From JAJDXW01 sp965223775 (GTDB taxonomy: Bacteria > Pseudomonadota > Gammaproteobacteria > HK1), in NCBI GenBank assembly GCA_965223775.1, contig OZ245021.1:2108001-2172000 (forward strand): a DNA stretch of 64,000 nucleotides. The letters are read 5' to 3'. A program made the position numbers and the translations under genes. The notes under the pieces were generated by a model. The model had not been told where the DNA came from. It was given only the letters and a program-made list of their open reading frames with translations, and did no database searches. Positions 26,999-36,423 of this stretch are shown piece by piece; position 1 is the first letter of the stretch, and every line of letters begins with the position of its first letter.

Positions 26999-27879
26999 GC
27001 GATGCGCAAACTATCGAGGGGTTCCTCGACACGCTCTGGATGGAGCGGGGACTGAGCGAGAACACCCTCAAGGCATACCGCGCGGACCTCACCCACTTCG
27101 CTCGATTCGCGAGCGCCCGGCGGCTCGGCCTTCTCGACGTCGAGCGCGGCCATGTGCTCGACTACCTCGTGTCCATGATCGATGCGTCTCCGCGCACCAC
27201 CGCGCGGCGGCTGTCGGCGCTCAGGCGCTTCTATTCGCACCAGACGAGGGCAGGGACGATCGGGCGCGATCCGATGGACCGGATCGATGCTCCCCGCCTC
27301 GGGCGTCCGCTCCCCGAAACGCTGACCGAGCCGGAGGTCGAGAGCCTGCTCGCCGCCCCCGACGTCGGGACCGCGCTCGGCTTCCGGGATCGCACCATGC
27401 TCGAGGTGCTCTACGCGACCGGGCTTCGGGTATCGGAGCTGGTCGGCCTCCAAAGCTCGTCGCTCGGCATGCGGCAGGGGCTCGTGCGAGTGACCGGGAA
27501 GGGCGGACGGGAGCGGCTCGTGCCGCTCGGCGAGGAGGCCCTCGACTGGCTGGACCGGTTCCTCCGGGGGCCGCGTTCGGAGATCCTGGACGGCCGGGTC
27601 TCGGAGGCGGTCTTCCCGAGCCGGCTGGGCGCCGCCATGACCCGCCAGGCGTTCTGGGTGCTCGTCAAGCGGTACGCGGCGAGGGCGGGGATCGTCCGGC
27701 CGGTCACCCCCCATACCCTGCGCCATGCCTTCGCCACCCACCTCCTCAACCACGGCGCGGATCTCAGGGTCATCCAGCTCCTGCTCGGCCACCGGGACAT
27801 CTCGACCACCCAGATCTATACCCACGTCGCCCGCGAACGGCTCCGCGGCCTCCACGCCGAGCACCATCCTCGCGGCTGA
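26995..27879 (+). CDS. xerD: tyrosine recombinase XerD-type
   Basis: This 294-residue integrase-family recombinase probably resolves chromosome dimers at dif. The N-terminal SAM-like core-binding domain contains GLSENTLKAYRADLTHF. The catalytic set is visible: Arg in ATGLRVSEL, Lys in VTGKGGRER, HTLRHAFATH, the second His in LLGHRDISTTQ and the Tyr in IYTHV. The GTG start overlaps the rplS stop by 4 bases, an unusual place for a Xer gene. Assignment to XerD rather than XerC rests on overall likeness only. Confidence 0.9.
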   Translation: MSDAQTIEGFLDTLWMERGLSENTLKAYRADLTHFARFASARRLGLLDVERGHVLDYLVSMIDASPRTTARRLSALRRFYSHQTRAGTIGRDPMDRIDAPRLGRPLPETLTEPEVESLLAAPDVGTALGFRDRTMLEVLYATGLRVSELVGLQSSSLGMRQGLVRVTGKGGRERLVPLGEEALDWLDRFLRGPRSEILDGRVSEAVFPSRLGAAMTRQAFWVLVKRYAARAGIVRPVTPHTLRHAFATHLLNHGADLRVIQLLLGHRDISTTQIYTHVARERLRGLHAEHHPRG

Positions 27880-28145
27880 ATCATACTCGCCATCGTCTGG
27901 CCCCCGTCCGATTCGAGCGACGCATGCAGCCGCATGGCGATTGCGATGCAATCTTGCCGATCCATGAATTCGGCCGCCTGGGCCGGATTCGCGCGGATCG
28001 TCGAGTCGATCTCCTCGCGAAGCCCACCGGTCGGAGCCGGAGCCCTTGCCGTGCCGATGCGCGCGAGGAGTCGTGATGTCCCGGCGGCTCCGAGGTATCT
28101 TCGAACGGTGGCAATTACCTTGAAAATTGGACGTTGAACATCCAA
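27816..28145 (-). CDS. possible small protein or remnant, unrecognised
   Basis: A 109-codon minus-strand frame starts inside the palindrome at 28116-28156 and ends 64 bases into the convergent xerD. Its middle (about residues 40-90) has protein-like composition, with the stretches REEIDSTIRANPAQAAEFMD and IAIAMRLHASL, whereas both ends look random. No family was recognised. It could be the remnant of a small gene between xerD and the ATPase gene. Confidence 0.25.
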   Translation of the reverse strand: MDVQRPIFKVIATVRRYLGAAGTSRLLARIGTARAPAPTGGLREEIDSTIRANPAQAAEFMDRQDCIAIAMRLHASLESDGGQTMASMIQPRGWCSAWRPRSRSRATWV

Positions 28146-28156
28146 TTTTCAAGGTA
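28116..28156. promoter_or_regulatory. 16-bp-arm perfect palindrome upstream of the ATPase gene
   Basis: The arms taccttgaaaattgga and tccaattttcaaggta are perfect inverted repeats around a 9-base loop (cgttgaaca). The AT-rich arms stand out from their surroundings. The right arm ends 10 bases before the ATG at 28167. The position suggests an operator for the gene, a hairpin in its leader that hides the ribosome-binding site, or the end of a mobile unit. Confidence 0.7.
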
Positions 28157-28166
28157 GAATCGTCCC

Positions 28167-29315
28167 ATGATTCCCCGGGACGCACATCTCAGGGCGGTGG
28201 AACGGCTCCTCCGGGACAACCCGGTGGTGGCCCTCCTCGGTGCCCGGCAGGTCGGAAAGACGACGCTCGCCCGGCTCCTCGCGCAGCGCCGGCGCGGGCC
28301 GACGCACTTGTTCGACCTCGAGTCGACGGCGGACGTGGCCCGTCTTGCCGATCCGTTGCTCGCCCTGTCGCCGCTGAAGGGGCTGGTGGTGCTGGACGAG
28401 GTGCAGCGCCGGCCGGAGCTGTTCCCTTCGCTTCGCGTGCTGGCCGACCGCCGACCCCGCCCGGCGCGGTTCCTGGTGCTCGGCAGCGCCTCGCCCGACC
28501 TGCTCCGCCAGAGCTCGGAGTCGCTGGCCGGGCGGATAGCGTACTACGAGCTGCCCTGCCTTTCGCTGGCGGAGGCGGGGCCGCAAAGGATCGACCAGCT
28601 CTGGTTGCGAGGCGGCTTTCCGCGTTCCTTCACGGCGCGCAGCCATGCCGAGAGCTACCGTTGGCGGCAGGACTTCGTCCGGACGTTTCTCGAACGGGAT
28701 CTCTCCCAGCTCGGCATCGGGATTCCGGGTGCCACCCTGGAGCGTTTCTGGTCCATGCTCGCCCACTACCACGCCCAGGTCTGGAACGGCTCCGAGCTGG
28801 CCCGGGCGTTCGGCGTCTCGCATCACACGGTGCGGCGCTACCTCGACGTGCTGGAAGCGACGTTCATGGTGCGGGTGCTGAAGCCCTGGGCCGGCAATCT
28901 CGGCAAGCGCCAGGTCAAGGCGCCCAAGGTGTATGTTCGCGATTCCGGGCTGCTGCACCGCCTGCTGGACGTGGGAACCCGGGCCGAGCTGGAACGCCAT
29001 CCCAAGTTAGGTGCGTCGTGGGAGGGCTTCGTGCTCGAGAACCTCATCCGGACCCTTGGAGTGGACGAGCGCCGGTGCCACTTCTGGGCCGCCCATTCCG
29101 GAGCCGGGATCGACCTTGTCGTGCAGCACCGCGGGCGGCTCCGGGGGTACGAGATCAAGCGCACGAGCGCGCCGGCCGCCACCCGTTCGATGCGTTCGGC
29201 GATCGCCGACCTCGACGTGCGCTCCCTCGACGTGATCCATGCCGGCGAGGAGTCCTTCCCCCTCGCAAGGGGCATCCGCGCGGTAGCCGCCTCAAGGTTG
29301 CTCCGCGACCTTTGA
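28167..29315 (+). CDS. AAA-type ATPase with DUF4143 domain
   Basis: This 382-residue protein has a P-loop GARQVGKTTLARLL (about residues 25-38), Walker B GLVVLDEVQRRPELF, sensor-like FLVLGSASPDLLRQ and a C-terminal DUF4143 region (YVRDSGLLHRLLDVG, WEGFVLENLI) with a nuclease-like end (GAGIDLVVQHRGRLRGYEIKR). Such ATPases are widespread, patchily distributed accessory genes of unknown function. It stands alone behind a large palindrome and before the luciferase-like gene, so acquisition by transfer is likely. The terminal D-Q-E-K pattern resembles a PD-(D/E)XK core. Confidence 0.88.
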   Translation: MIPRDAHLRAVERLLRDNPVVALLGARQVGKTTLARLLAQRRRGPTHLFDLESTADVARLADPLLALSPLKGLVVLDEVQRRPELFPSLRVLADRRPRPARFLVLGSASPDLLRQSSESLAGRIAYYELPCLSLAEAGPQRIDQLWLRGGFPRSFTARSHAESYRWRQDFVRTFLERDLSQLGIGIPGATLERFWSMLAHYHAQVWNGSELARAFGVSHHTVRRYLDVLEATFMVRVLKPWAGNLGKRQVKAPKVYVRDSGLLHRLLDVGTRAELERHPKLGASWEGFVLENLIRTLGVDERRCHFWAAHSGAGIDLVVQHRGRLRGYEIKRTSAPAATRSMRSAIADLDVRSLDVIHAGEESFPLARGIRAVAASRLLRDL

Positions 29316-29344
29316 ACCGGCCGGGGCCGGGCGGGGACGCGACG

Positions 29345-29373
29345 TTGACCGCGCTCCGGCCGGTGGGTAGGGT
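29345..29373 (+). promoter_or_regulatory. putative promoter of the luciferase-like oxidoreductase
   Basis: TTGACC (29345-29350) and TAGGGT (29368-29373) are spaced by 17 bases. The predicted start near 29380 leaves a leader of about 38 bases before the ATG at 29418. Confidence 0.5.
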
Positions 29374-29417
29374 GCGGCCGAACGCAAGCAACGCGGCCCA
29401 CGGCCCGGAGAACGGCG

Positions 29418-30524
29418 ATGGAACTCGGCTACTTCATGATGCCCCTGCACCACATCGACCGGGACTACCACACGACGCTGCAGGAGGACGCGGAAGCCAT
29501 CATCTTCGCCGACGAGCTCGGGTACTCCGAGGCGTGGGTCGGCGAGCACTACACGTCGGCGGTCGAGCAGATCACCTCGCCGCTCCAGTTCCTGTCGAGC
29601 CTCATCCACCGGACCCGCCAGATCACGTTCGCGACCGGGGTCATCTGCATGCCGCAGTACCACCCCGGGGTGACCGCGGGGCAGGCCGCGATGTTCGACC
29701 ACATGTCGGAGGGCCGTTTCATCATGGGGGTCGGCCCGGGCGGGCTGCCGTCGGACTTCGAGCTGTTCGGGGTGATGGACGCGGACCGGAACGAGATGAT
29801 GGTCGAGTCCCTCGACCACATCCTCGCCCTCTGGCAGGGGGAGCCACCGTACGACCTCAAGGGGAAGTACTGGAACATCAAGATGCCGGAGTGGACCCAC
29901 CACGACATCAAGCTCGGCTACGTCGCAAAGCCGTACCAGCAGCCCCACCCGCCGATCGCGGTATCGGGGATGAGCCCCTTCTCCGGCTCGATGACCCTGG
30001 CGGGCTCGCGGGGGTACATTCCGGTCTCGGCGAACTTCATCGGCGAGTGGTCGGTGGCTTCCCACTGGCCGGCCTACCTCAAGGGCGCGAAGCAGGCCGG
30101 GCTCGGCGCCGACCAGGACCGCTGGCGCGTCGCGCGCAGCATCTACGTCGCGGAGACCGATGCCGAGGCGGAGGCGTTCGCCAAGACCCCGGGCGGCCCC
30201 TACGATTTCTACTACGAGTACCTGTGCACCATCTTCGAGCGGGCGGATCTCCGGGCCGCGTTCGTGGTCGAGAAGGACGACGATCCGAACGAGCTGACCC
30301 ACGAGGCCCTGCGGGACAACCTCGTCCTCTACGGCAGCCCGGAGACGGTTGCGGCGAAGATTCTCGCCCTTCGCGAGAAGGTCGGGAACTTCGGCACGCT
30401 CCTCTACGCCGCCCACGATTGGGACGACCGGAAGGAGTGCATGAAGAACTCCATGCGGCTCATGGCCGAAGAGGTCATGCCGCGCGTGAACCGGGCCGTC
30501 GGGGCACGGGCCGCCGCGGACTGA
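29418..30524 (+). CDS. LLM-class flavin-dependent oxidoreductase
   Basis: This 368-residue TIM-barrel protein belongs to the bacterial-luciferase superfamily, FMN- or F420-dependent monooxygenases. Seen are FADELGYSEAWVGEHY, GVICMPQYHPGVTAGQAAMFDHMSEGRF split over two strands, and GVGPGGLPSDFELFG, a layout like limonene or alkane monooxygenase relatives. The substrate is unknown. It lies upstream of the benzoyl-CoA genes on the same strand but has its own promoter and is separated from the next gene by 244 bases, so membership of that pathway is not established. Confidence 0.85.
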   Translation: MELGYFMMPLHHIDRDYHTTLQEDAEAIIFADELGYSEAWVGEHYTSAVEQITSPLQFLSSLIHRTRQITFATGVICMPQYHPGVTAGQAAMFDHMSEGRFIMGVGPGGLPSDFELFGVMDADRNEMMVESLDHILALWQGEPPYDLKGKYWNIKMPEWTHHDIKLGYVAKPYQQPHPPIAVSGMSPFSGSMTLAGSRGYIPVSANFIGEWSVASHWPAYLKGAKQAGLGADQDRWRVARSIYVAETDAEAEAFAKTPGGPYDFYYEYLCTIFERADLRAAFVVEKDDDPNELTHEALRDNLVLYGSPETVAAKILALREKVGNFGTLLYAAHDWDDRKECMKNSMRLMAEEVMPRVNRAVGARAAAD

Positions 30525-30768
30525 CGCGGCCGGGACGGCCCGGGACGGCAAGACCCGTCCCCGCCGCCCGGGTCCGTTCCGCCGGACCCCCGCGCCGCTA
30601 CCCCGTAGTTTTCACCGATCTCCGTCGCGAGGGCGCCGGCGAGGCGTCCGCGTCCAAGGCCCCGCTGGCGTTCCGAAGCTGCCGCGGCCCCTTTCCGCCT
30701 CGTCCCGGACTCGCTCGCAGAGCCGGGGGCGTAGAATGGCGCAAGGCTGGCAGCGGCAGGAAATCGCG

Positions 30769-31494
30769 ATGGACATTGGGGTATGGCACGCGGCCGCGGC
30801 GGCGCTCGCTTTCGGCGCGGTGCCCCCGGCGGGAAACGCCGGGGACATCCCGGCGCCGGTCGGGAGCGCGATCCGGGCTCTCGTGGGGGAGGTCGGGCCC
30901 GGCGCCGTCCGGGAGGCGCCCCTGCCGGGGTTCTATGAAGTTCGCGCGAGGGGCGAGATCGTGTACGTGAGCGCGGATGGCCTTTACCTCTTTCACGGCA
31001 ACCTGTACGAGGTCGCGAAGCGGCGCAACCTTACCGAGGACGCCCGTCGCGAAGTGCGCCGGGATGTGATCGGCCGGATGGACGAGGACTCCTTCATCGT
31101 GTTCGCCCCGGCCGGCGGGACGAAGCATCGGCTGACCGTGTTCACGGACGTGGACTGCCCGTACTGCGCGAAGTTCCATCGCGAAGTGCCCGAGCTCAAT
31201 GCACTCGGGGTCGAGGTGCGCTACGCGGCGTGGCCGCGGACGCCGCCCGGTACGCAGAGCCACGATCGTTCCATTTCGGTCTGGTGCGCCCGCGACCGGC
31301 GCCAGGCGATGACCGACGCAAAGGCCGGCCGCGACATTGCGGACGCCGCCTGCGAGAGCCCGGTGCAGGAGCACTACGAGACCGGAAGACGGCTCGGCGT
31401 CAGCGGAACCCCCACCCTTTTCACCGAGGACGGAACGCGCATCGGCGGCTACGTGCCCTACCGCGAGCTCGTGAACCAGCTCGCGCAGGGATAG
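30769..31494 (+). CDS. DsbC-like periplasmic thiol:disulfide interchange protein
   Basis: This 241-residue protein resembles DsbC/DsbG disulfide isomerases. A short hydrophobic N-terminus to about residue 25 looks like a signal peptide. A small dimerisation-type domain follows, with YVSADGLYLFHGNLYEV, then a thioredoxin domain with the CPYC active site (Cys130 and Cys133, in DVDCPYCAKFH) and the cis-Pro in GVSGTPTLF. The ATG at 30769 has AGG about 8 bases upstream; an ATG at 30736 would place 11 polar residues before the signal. It is followed after 8 bases by a tiny membrane protein gene. Confidence 0.88.
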   Translation: MDIGVWHAAAAALAFGAVPPAGNAGDIPAPVGSAIRALVGEVGPGAVREAPLPGFYEVRARGEIVYVSADGLYLFHGNLYEVAKRRNLTEDARREVRRDVIGRMDEDSFIVFAPAGGTKHRLTVFTDVDCPYCAKFHREVPELNALGVEVRYAAWPRTPPGTQSHDRSISVWCARDRRQAMTDAKAGRDIADAACESPVQEHYETGRRLGVSGTPTLFTEDGTRIGGYVPYRELVNQLAQG

Positions 31495-31502
31495 CCGGCG
31501 CG

Positions 31503-31664
31503 ATGCGGGTCATCGTCTTCATCCTCGCGGCCATCGCGGTGCTGGTGTGGCTCGGGGTGGAGCTGCGCGGGCGCATGCGGGACCTCTCGGTGCTCTGCTT
31601 CTGCCTCGCCGCCATTTGCGCGGTGCTGCTGGTCGGGGCGTTCTTCGGGATGTACGGAGCCTGA
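31503..31664 (+). CDS. 53-residue membrane protein
   Basis: The tiny frame encodes two hydrophobic segments, VIVFILAAIAVLVWLGV and VLCFCLAAICAVLLVGAFFG, joined by the short basic loop ELRGRMRDLS. It begins 8 bases after the DsbC-like gene and ends 25 bases before boxC. The regular two-helix layout and tight packing argue that it is real. No family was recognised. Confidence 0.6.
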   Translation: MRVIVFILAAIAVLVWLGVELRGRMRDLSVLCFCLAAICAVLLVGAFFGMYGA

Positions 31665-31689
31665 ACACGGAGATTTGCGGAGCCTGAAC

Positions 31690-33354
31690 ATGGCAGTGGA
31701 ATTTCGCACGCGACCGGACCGCTACCGTCACTGGTCCCTGGAGGTCGACGGGCCGGTTGCGATCCTGCGGCTTGACGTGGACGAGCAGGGAGGCATCGGC
31801 CCCGGCTACGAGCTCAAGCTCAACTCCTACGACCTCGGGGTGGACATCGAGCTCCACGACGCGGTGCAGCGCCTTCGCTTCGAGCACCCGGAGGTCGGTG
31901 CGGTGGTGGTCACCTCCGCCCGCGACCGGGTGTTCTCGGCCGGCGCCAACATCCGGATGCTCGGCCGGTCGGGCCATGCCGACAAGGTCAATTTCTGCAA
32001 GTTCACCAACGAGACCCGGAACGCGATCGAGGATGCTTGCGCGCATTCGGAGCAGCGCTACGTGGCGGCGCTGAACGGCGCGGCGGCGGGCGGAGGCTAC
32101 GAGCTCGCCCTCGCCTGCGAGTGGATCATGCTGGTGGACGACGGTTCGAGCGCGGTGTCCCTGCCCGAGGTGCCCCTCCTCGGCGTCCTGCCCGGCACGG
32201 GCGGCCTCACGAGGGTCGTCGACAAGCGCAAGGTGCGGCGCGACCACGCCGACTTCTTCTGCACGGTGGAGGAAGGGGTGAGGGGGCGGCGCGCCCTCGA
32301 CTGGCGGCTCGTCGACGAGCTCGCTCCGCGATCGCGCTTCGACGAGGCGGTCCGCGAGCGGGCGGCGGCGTTCGCGGCGGGCCGCCCGGCCGAGCGCGGG
32401 ATCGCGTGGCCGGACCTCGAATGCGAGTCGGGAGCGGACGCGAGGGGGTATCGCCATCTCGAGATCGCGATCGATCGCGCGGCCCGGACCGCGGACATCG
32501 TCCTCCTCGGGCCGGAGCGCGAGCCCCCGGCCGATGCGGCCGGGATCGAGGCGCACGGAGAGGCATTCTGGCTGCTCGCGCTCGCGCGCGAGCTCGACGA
32601 CGCAATCGTGTGGCTGCGCCACAACGAGCTCGAGATCGGGACGTGGCTCCTCCGCTCGCGGGGCGACCTCGCCCGGGTGCTCGCCTTCGACGCGCTCCTC
32701 GACGCCCACCGCGACCACTGGCTCGGGCGCGAGATCCGGCTGTTCTGGAAACGGATCCTGAAGCGCCTGGACGTCGTCGGCCGGAGCCAGATCGCGCTCG
32801 TCGAGCCGGGGAGCTGCTTCGGCGGCACCCTGCTCGAGCTGGTGCTCGGCGCGGACCGCGCCTACATGCTCCGGGGCGAGGGGTACGAGGAGCACGAGGA
32901 ATTCGAGGAGAATCCCGCGCCGCCCGCCGAAGTGGCGCTCGGCCCCCTGAACTTCGGCGCGTACCCCGCGGTCAACGGCCTCGCCCGGCTCGCGATGCGC
33001 TATCCCGAGGAGGCGCGCATACCAGATGCAGTCCGGGACGCGGTCGGGCGCCACGTCGATGCCGAGGCGGCCGAAGCGCTTCGCATCGTGACCTTCACCC
33101 CGGACGACATCGACTGGGAGGACGAGGTGCGCGTCGCCGTCGAGGAACGGTCGAGCTTCTCTCCGGACGCCCTCGTCGGCATGGAGGCGAGCCTCCGGTT
33201 CCCGGGGCCCGAGACGATGGAATCGAAGATATTCGGGCGGCTCAGCGCGTGGCAGAATTGGATATTCCAGCGTCCCAACGCGGTGGGCGAGCGCGGCGCG
33301 CTCATGCTCTACGGGACGGGACGCGGAGCCGAGTTCGACCGCAGGAGGGTCTGA
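31690..33354 (+). CDS. boxC: 2,3-epoxybenzoyl-CoA dihydrolase BoxC
   Basis: BoxC opens the ring of 2,3-epoxybenzoyl-CoA, giving 3,4-dehydroadipyl-CoA semialdehyde and formate. The 554-residue protein is a double-length crotonase-superfamily member: oxyanion-hole segments SARDRVFSAGANIRML and NGAAAGGGYELALACEW in the first half, and the BoxC-specific C-terminal half with EPGSCFGGTLLELVLGADRA. The ATG at 31690 begins MAVEFRTRPDRYRHW, fitting the family. It is 2 bases from boxB. Formate release here would feed C1 metabolism; whether mtdA/fchA serve it is inference. Confidence 0.92.
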   Translation: MAVEFRTRPDRYRHWSLEVDGPVAILRLDVDEQGGIGPGYELKLNSYDLGVDIELHDAVQRLRFEHPEVGAVVVTSARDRVFSAGANIRMLGRSGHADKVNFCKFTNETRNAIEDACAHSEQRYVAALNGAAAGGGYELALACEWIMLVDDGSSAVSLPEVPLLGVLPGTGGLTRVVDKRKVRRDHADFFCTVEEGVRGRRALDWRLVDELAPRSRFDEAVRERAAAFAAGRPAERGIAWPDLECESGADARGYRHLEIAIDRAARTADIVLLGPEREPPADAAGIEAHGEAFWLLALARELDDAIVWLRHNELEIGTWLLRSRGDLARVLAFDALLDAHRDHWLGREIRLFWKRILKRLDVVGRSQIALVEPGSCFGGTLLELVLGADRAYMLRGEGYEEHEEFEENPAPPAEVALGPLNFGAYPAVNGLARLAMRYPEEARIPDAVRDAVGRHVDAEAAEALRIVTFTPDDIDWEDEVRVAVEERSSFSPDALVGMEASLRFPGPETMESKIFGRLSAWQNWIFQRPNAVGERGALMLYGTGRGAEFDRRRV

Positions 33355-33356
33355 CC

Positions 33357-34784
33357 ATGGCAAGCGTCGATCTCAACCAGCGCATCCCCAACAACGTGGG
33401 GCTCGGTGACGACCGGCGCCTGCGGCGCGCGCTCGAGGCCTGGCAGCCGGCCTACGTCGAGTGGTGGAAGGAAGCGGGCCCGGTCGGGCTTCAGACGAGC
33501 GACGTGTACCTTCGCACCGCCGTCGACGTCGACACGAGCGGCTGGGCCCACTACGACTACGTGAAGATGCCGGACTACCGCTGGGGCATCTTCCTCGCCC
33601 CGCCCACGCGGGACCGGGTCATCGGGTTCGGCGACCGCAAGGGCGAGCCGGTGTGGCAGGAAGTCCCCGGCGAGCACCGCGGCGCGCTCCGGCGCATCAT
33701 CACCGTGCAGGGGGATACCGAGCCCGCCTCCGTTGAGCAGCAGCGCCACCTCGGCGCGACCTGCCCTTCGCTCTACGATCTCCGCTCCCTCCTCCAGGTC
33801 AACGTGGAGGAGGGCCGACACCTCTGGGCGATGGTCTACCTGCTCCAGGCCTACTTCGGCCGCGACGGCCGGGACGAGGCCGACGCACTCCTGGAGCGGC
33901 GCTCGGGCGACCCGGACCGGCCCCGGATCCTCGGCGCCTTCAACGAGGTGACGCCCGACTGGCTCGCCTTCTTCATGTTCACCTACTTCACCGACCGGGA
34001 CGGGAAGTTCCAGCTCGCCGCCCTCCAGGAGTCGGGCTTCGATCCCCTCGCCCGCACCTGCCGGTTCATGCTGAAGGAAGAGTCGTACCACATGTACGTG
34101 GGAGAATCGGGCCTCACCCGGGTGGTGCAGAGGACCGCGGACGTGCTCCGCGAAGCCCCCGGCGCGGACCCGCGGACCCTCGGGGTCATCGATCCCGAGA
34201 CGTTCCAGAAGTACCTCAACTTCCACTACTCCGTGACCCTCGACCTCTTCGGGGCCGAGGTCTCCACGAACTCCGCGAACTGGTACTCGATGGGGCTCAA
34301 GGGCCGCTACCGGGAAGGGCGGATCGACGACGACCACCGCCTCGATGCCTGCGCCTATCCCATGCTGCGCCCGGCCGCGGGGGGAGGCGGCTTCGAGACG
34401 GAGGAGGCGCCCGCCCTCAACGTGCTCAACGAGCGGCTGCGCGACGACTTCATCGCCGACGTCGAGATCGGGGTGCGCAAGTGGACCCGGATCCTCCGCG
34501 AAGCCGGGGTGGACGTCGAGCTGCGGCTTCCCCACCGGGCGTTCAACCGCCAGATCGGACTCTTCCGGGACGTCCACATCACGCCGGAAGGGGAGGGGAT
34601 CGGCGAGCAGGAGTGGCGGCGCCGCGAGAGCGAGTGGCTGCCGACCGCGCGCGACCGGGAGTACGTCGCGTCGCTGATGCCGAAGGCGGTGTGCGAGCCC
34701 GGCCGGTTCGCGAGCTGGATCGCGCCGCCGGAGCGCGGCGTGGACCGCAACCCGGTGGACTTCGAATACGTGCGGTTCGGCTGA
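33357..34784 (+). CDS. boxB: benzoyl-CoA 2,3-epoxidase subunit BoxB
   Basis: BoxB is the di-iron oxygenase that epoxidises benzoyl-CoA with electrons from the reductase BoxA. The 475-residue chain has two ExxH iron-ligand motifs, EEGRHLW and EESYHMY, in ferritin-like helices, and the family segments RIPNNVGLG and HYDYVKMPDYRWG. The start ATG follows GCAGGAGGGT. It is directly downstream of boxC. The expected partner boxA is not in the window, so electron supply must come from elsewhere on the chromosome or from another reductase. Confidence 0.95.
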   Translation: MASVDLNQRIPNNVGLGDDRRLRRALEAWQPAYVEWWKEAGPVGLQTSDVYLRTAVDVDTSGWAHYDYVKMPDYRWGIFLAPPTRDRVIGFGDRKGEPVWQEVPGEHRGALRRIITVQGDTEPASVEQQRHLGATCPSLYDLRSLLQVNVEEGRHLWAMVYLLQAYFGRDGRDEADALLERRSGDPDRPRILGAFNEVTPDWLAFFMFTYFTDRDGKFQLAALQESGFDPLARTCRFMLKEESYHMYVGESGLTRVVQRTADVLREAPGADPRTLGVIDPETFQKYLNFHYSVTLDLFGAEVSTNSANWYSMGLKGRYREGRIDDDHRLDACAYPMLRPAAGGGGFETEEAPALNVLNERLRDDFIADVEIGVRKWTRILREAGVDVELRLPHRAFNRQIGLFRDVHITPEGEGIGEQEWRRRESEWLPTARDREYVASLMPKAVCEPGRFASWIAPPERGVDRNPVDFEYVRFG

Positions 34785-34801
34785 GCCGCTCCGAGAGGGC
34801 C

Positions 34802-36423
34802 ATGTACTCGACCATCGACATCTCCACCAACCCTCCCGGGGTCGACATCCCCCGCGAGTACAACGCGCGCGGGACATCGTGGACCGTCATCTCGGCACGG
34901 AGCGGGCCGGCCACACCGCCGTCATCGATGCCGCGGGAGCGTATACCTACGCCGAGCTCGCGGAGCGGATCAACCGGGCCGGCAACGCCCTCCTCGGCCT
35001 CGGGGTGCGGATGGAGAGCCGGGTCGCGATGTGCCTGCTCGACTCGGTCGACTTCCCGGCCGTCTTCCTGGGCGCAATCAGGATCGGGGCGATTCCGATC
35101 CCGCTGAACACCCTGCTGACGGCGGCCGACTACGACTACATGCTGCGCGACAGCCGCGCTCACACCCTGGTGGTGAGCGCGGAGCTCTACCCGGTCTTCG
35201 CTCCCATCCTGGGTGAGCAGTCCTGGCTCCGTGAGGTCGTGGTCGTGGGCGGCGAGGGCAAGGGCGACGGCGGCGGTGGCGGCGAGGGCGGCGGCGAGGC
35301 GCCGGGCGCCCATCGTCTCGGGGATCTGCTCGCCGCGGCCGGAATGGGTCTCGAGCCGGCGCCCACCACCTCGGACGACGTCGCTTTCTGGCTCTATACG
35401 TCCGGTACGACCGGCGCCCCCAAGGGGGCGATGCACCTGCATCGCCACCTCGTCCATACGGTGGCCGGCTACGGGCTCGCGGTGCTCGGAGTCGGTCCGG
35501 ACGACGTCGTCTTCTCCGCCGCCAAGCTGTTCTTCGCCTACGGGCTGGGGAATGCCCTGACGATACCGCTCTACGCCGGCGCGACGGCGGTCCTGTACCC
35601 GGGGCGTCCGACCCCGGATGCGGTGATGAAGGTGCTGCGCGAGCGGCAGCCGACCCTGTTCTTCGGCGTGCCGACCCTCTACGGCAATATCCTCGCCGAC
35701 CCCGCGAACGACGGGGCGGCCGGCTCTCCCCGCCTTCGCCGCTGCATTTCGGCCGGCGAGCCCCTCCCGGTCGGGGTCGCGCGGGCATGGGAAGAACGGT
35801 TCGGGATCGCCCCCCTGGACGGGATCGGCACCACCGAGATGCTCCACGTGTTCCTCACCAACCGTCCCGGCGACCATCGCTACGGGACGACGGGGCGCGA
35901 GCCGGTCCCGGGGTACGAGGTCAAGCTCGCCGGCGAGGACGGTGAACCGGTCCCGCCGGGAGCGATCGGCGAGCTCTGCGTGCGCGGCACGACCGCGGCC
36001 GTCGCCTACTGGAACCAGCGCGAGAAGAGCCTTCAGTCCTTTCACGGCCCCTGGACCCGGACCGGCGACAAGTACCGCCGGGACGAGGACGGCTACTACG
36101 TGTGCGCCGGGCGCACGGACGACATGCTCAAGGTCGGCGGGATCTGGGTGTCGCCGTTCGAGGTAGAGGGTGCGCTCATCGATCACGAGGGGGTGCTCGA
36201 AGCGGCGGTGGTGGGAGAGAAGGACGAGAACGACCTCGTCAAGCCCAAGGCGTTCGTCGTGCTGACGGACCCCGGCCGCGCTTCACCGGAGCTTGCCGAG
36301 GAGCTGCAGCGCTTCGTCAAGGGACGCCTCGCCTCCTACAAGTACCCGCGATGGATCGAGTTCACCGGCGAGCTGCCAAAGACGGCAACCGGCAAGATCA
36401 AGCGCTACCAGTTGCGGGCGTGA
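34802..36423 (+). CDS. bclA: benzoate-CoA ligase, with an apparent frameshift near the start
   Basis: This adenylate-forming ligase activates benzoate to benzoyl-CoA, feeding BoxB and BoxC. The continuous frame starts at a GTG at 34879 (514 residues) and contains YTSGTTGAPKGAMHLH, GIGTTEMLHVFL, TGDKYRRDEDGYY and PKTATGKIKRYQ. The family N-terminus lies just upstream in another frame: ATG at 34802 encodes MYSTIDISTNPPGVDIPREYNA, where homologues continue with ARDIVDRHL as this sequence does after a shift. One base seems to be missing in gcgcgcggg near 34862-34872. This is either a true mutation with initiation at the GTG or a sequencing error. Confidence 0.88.

Noticed and set aside
26938..28185. 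415-codon minus-strand frame over xerD
   Set aside because: Low-information composition and full overlap with a clear recombinase gene; it is a shadow.
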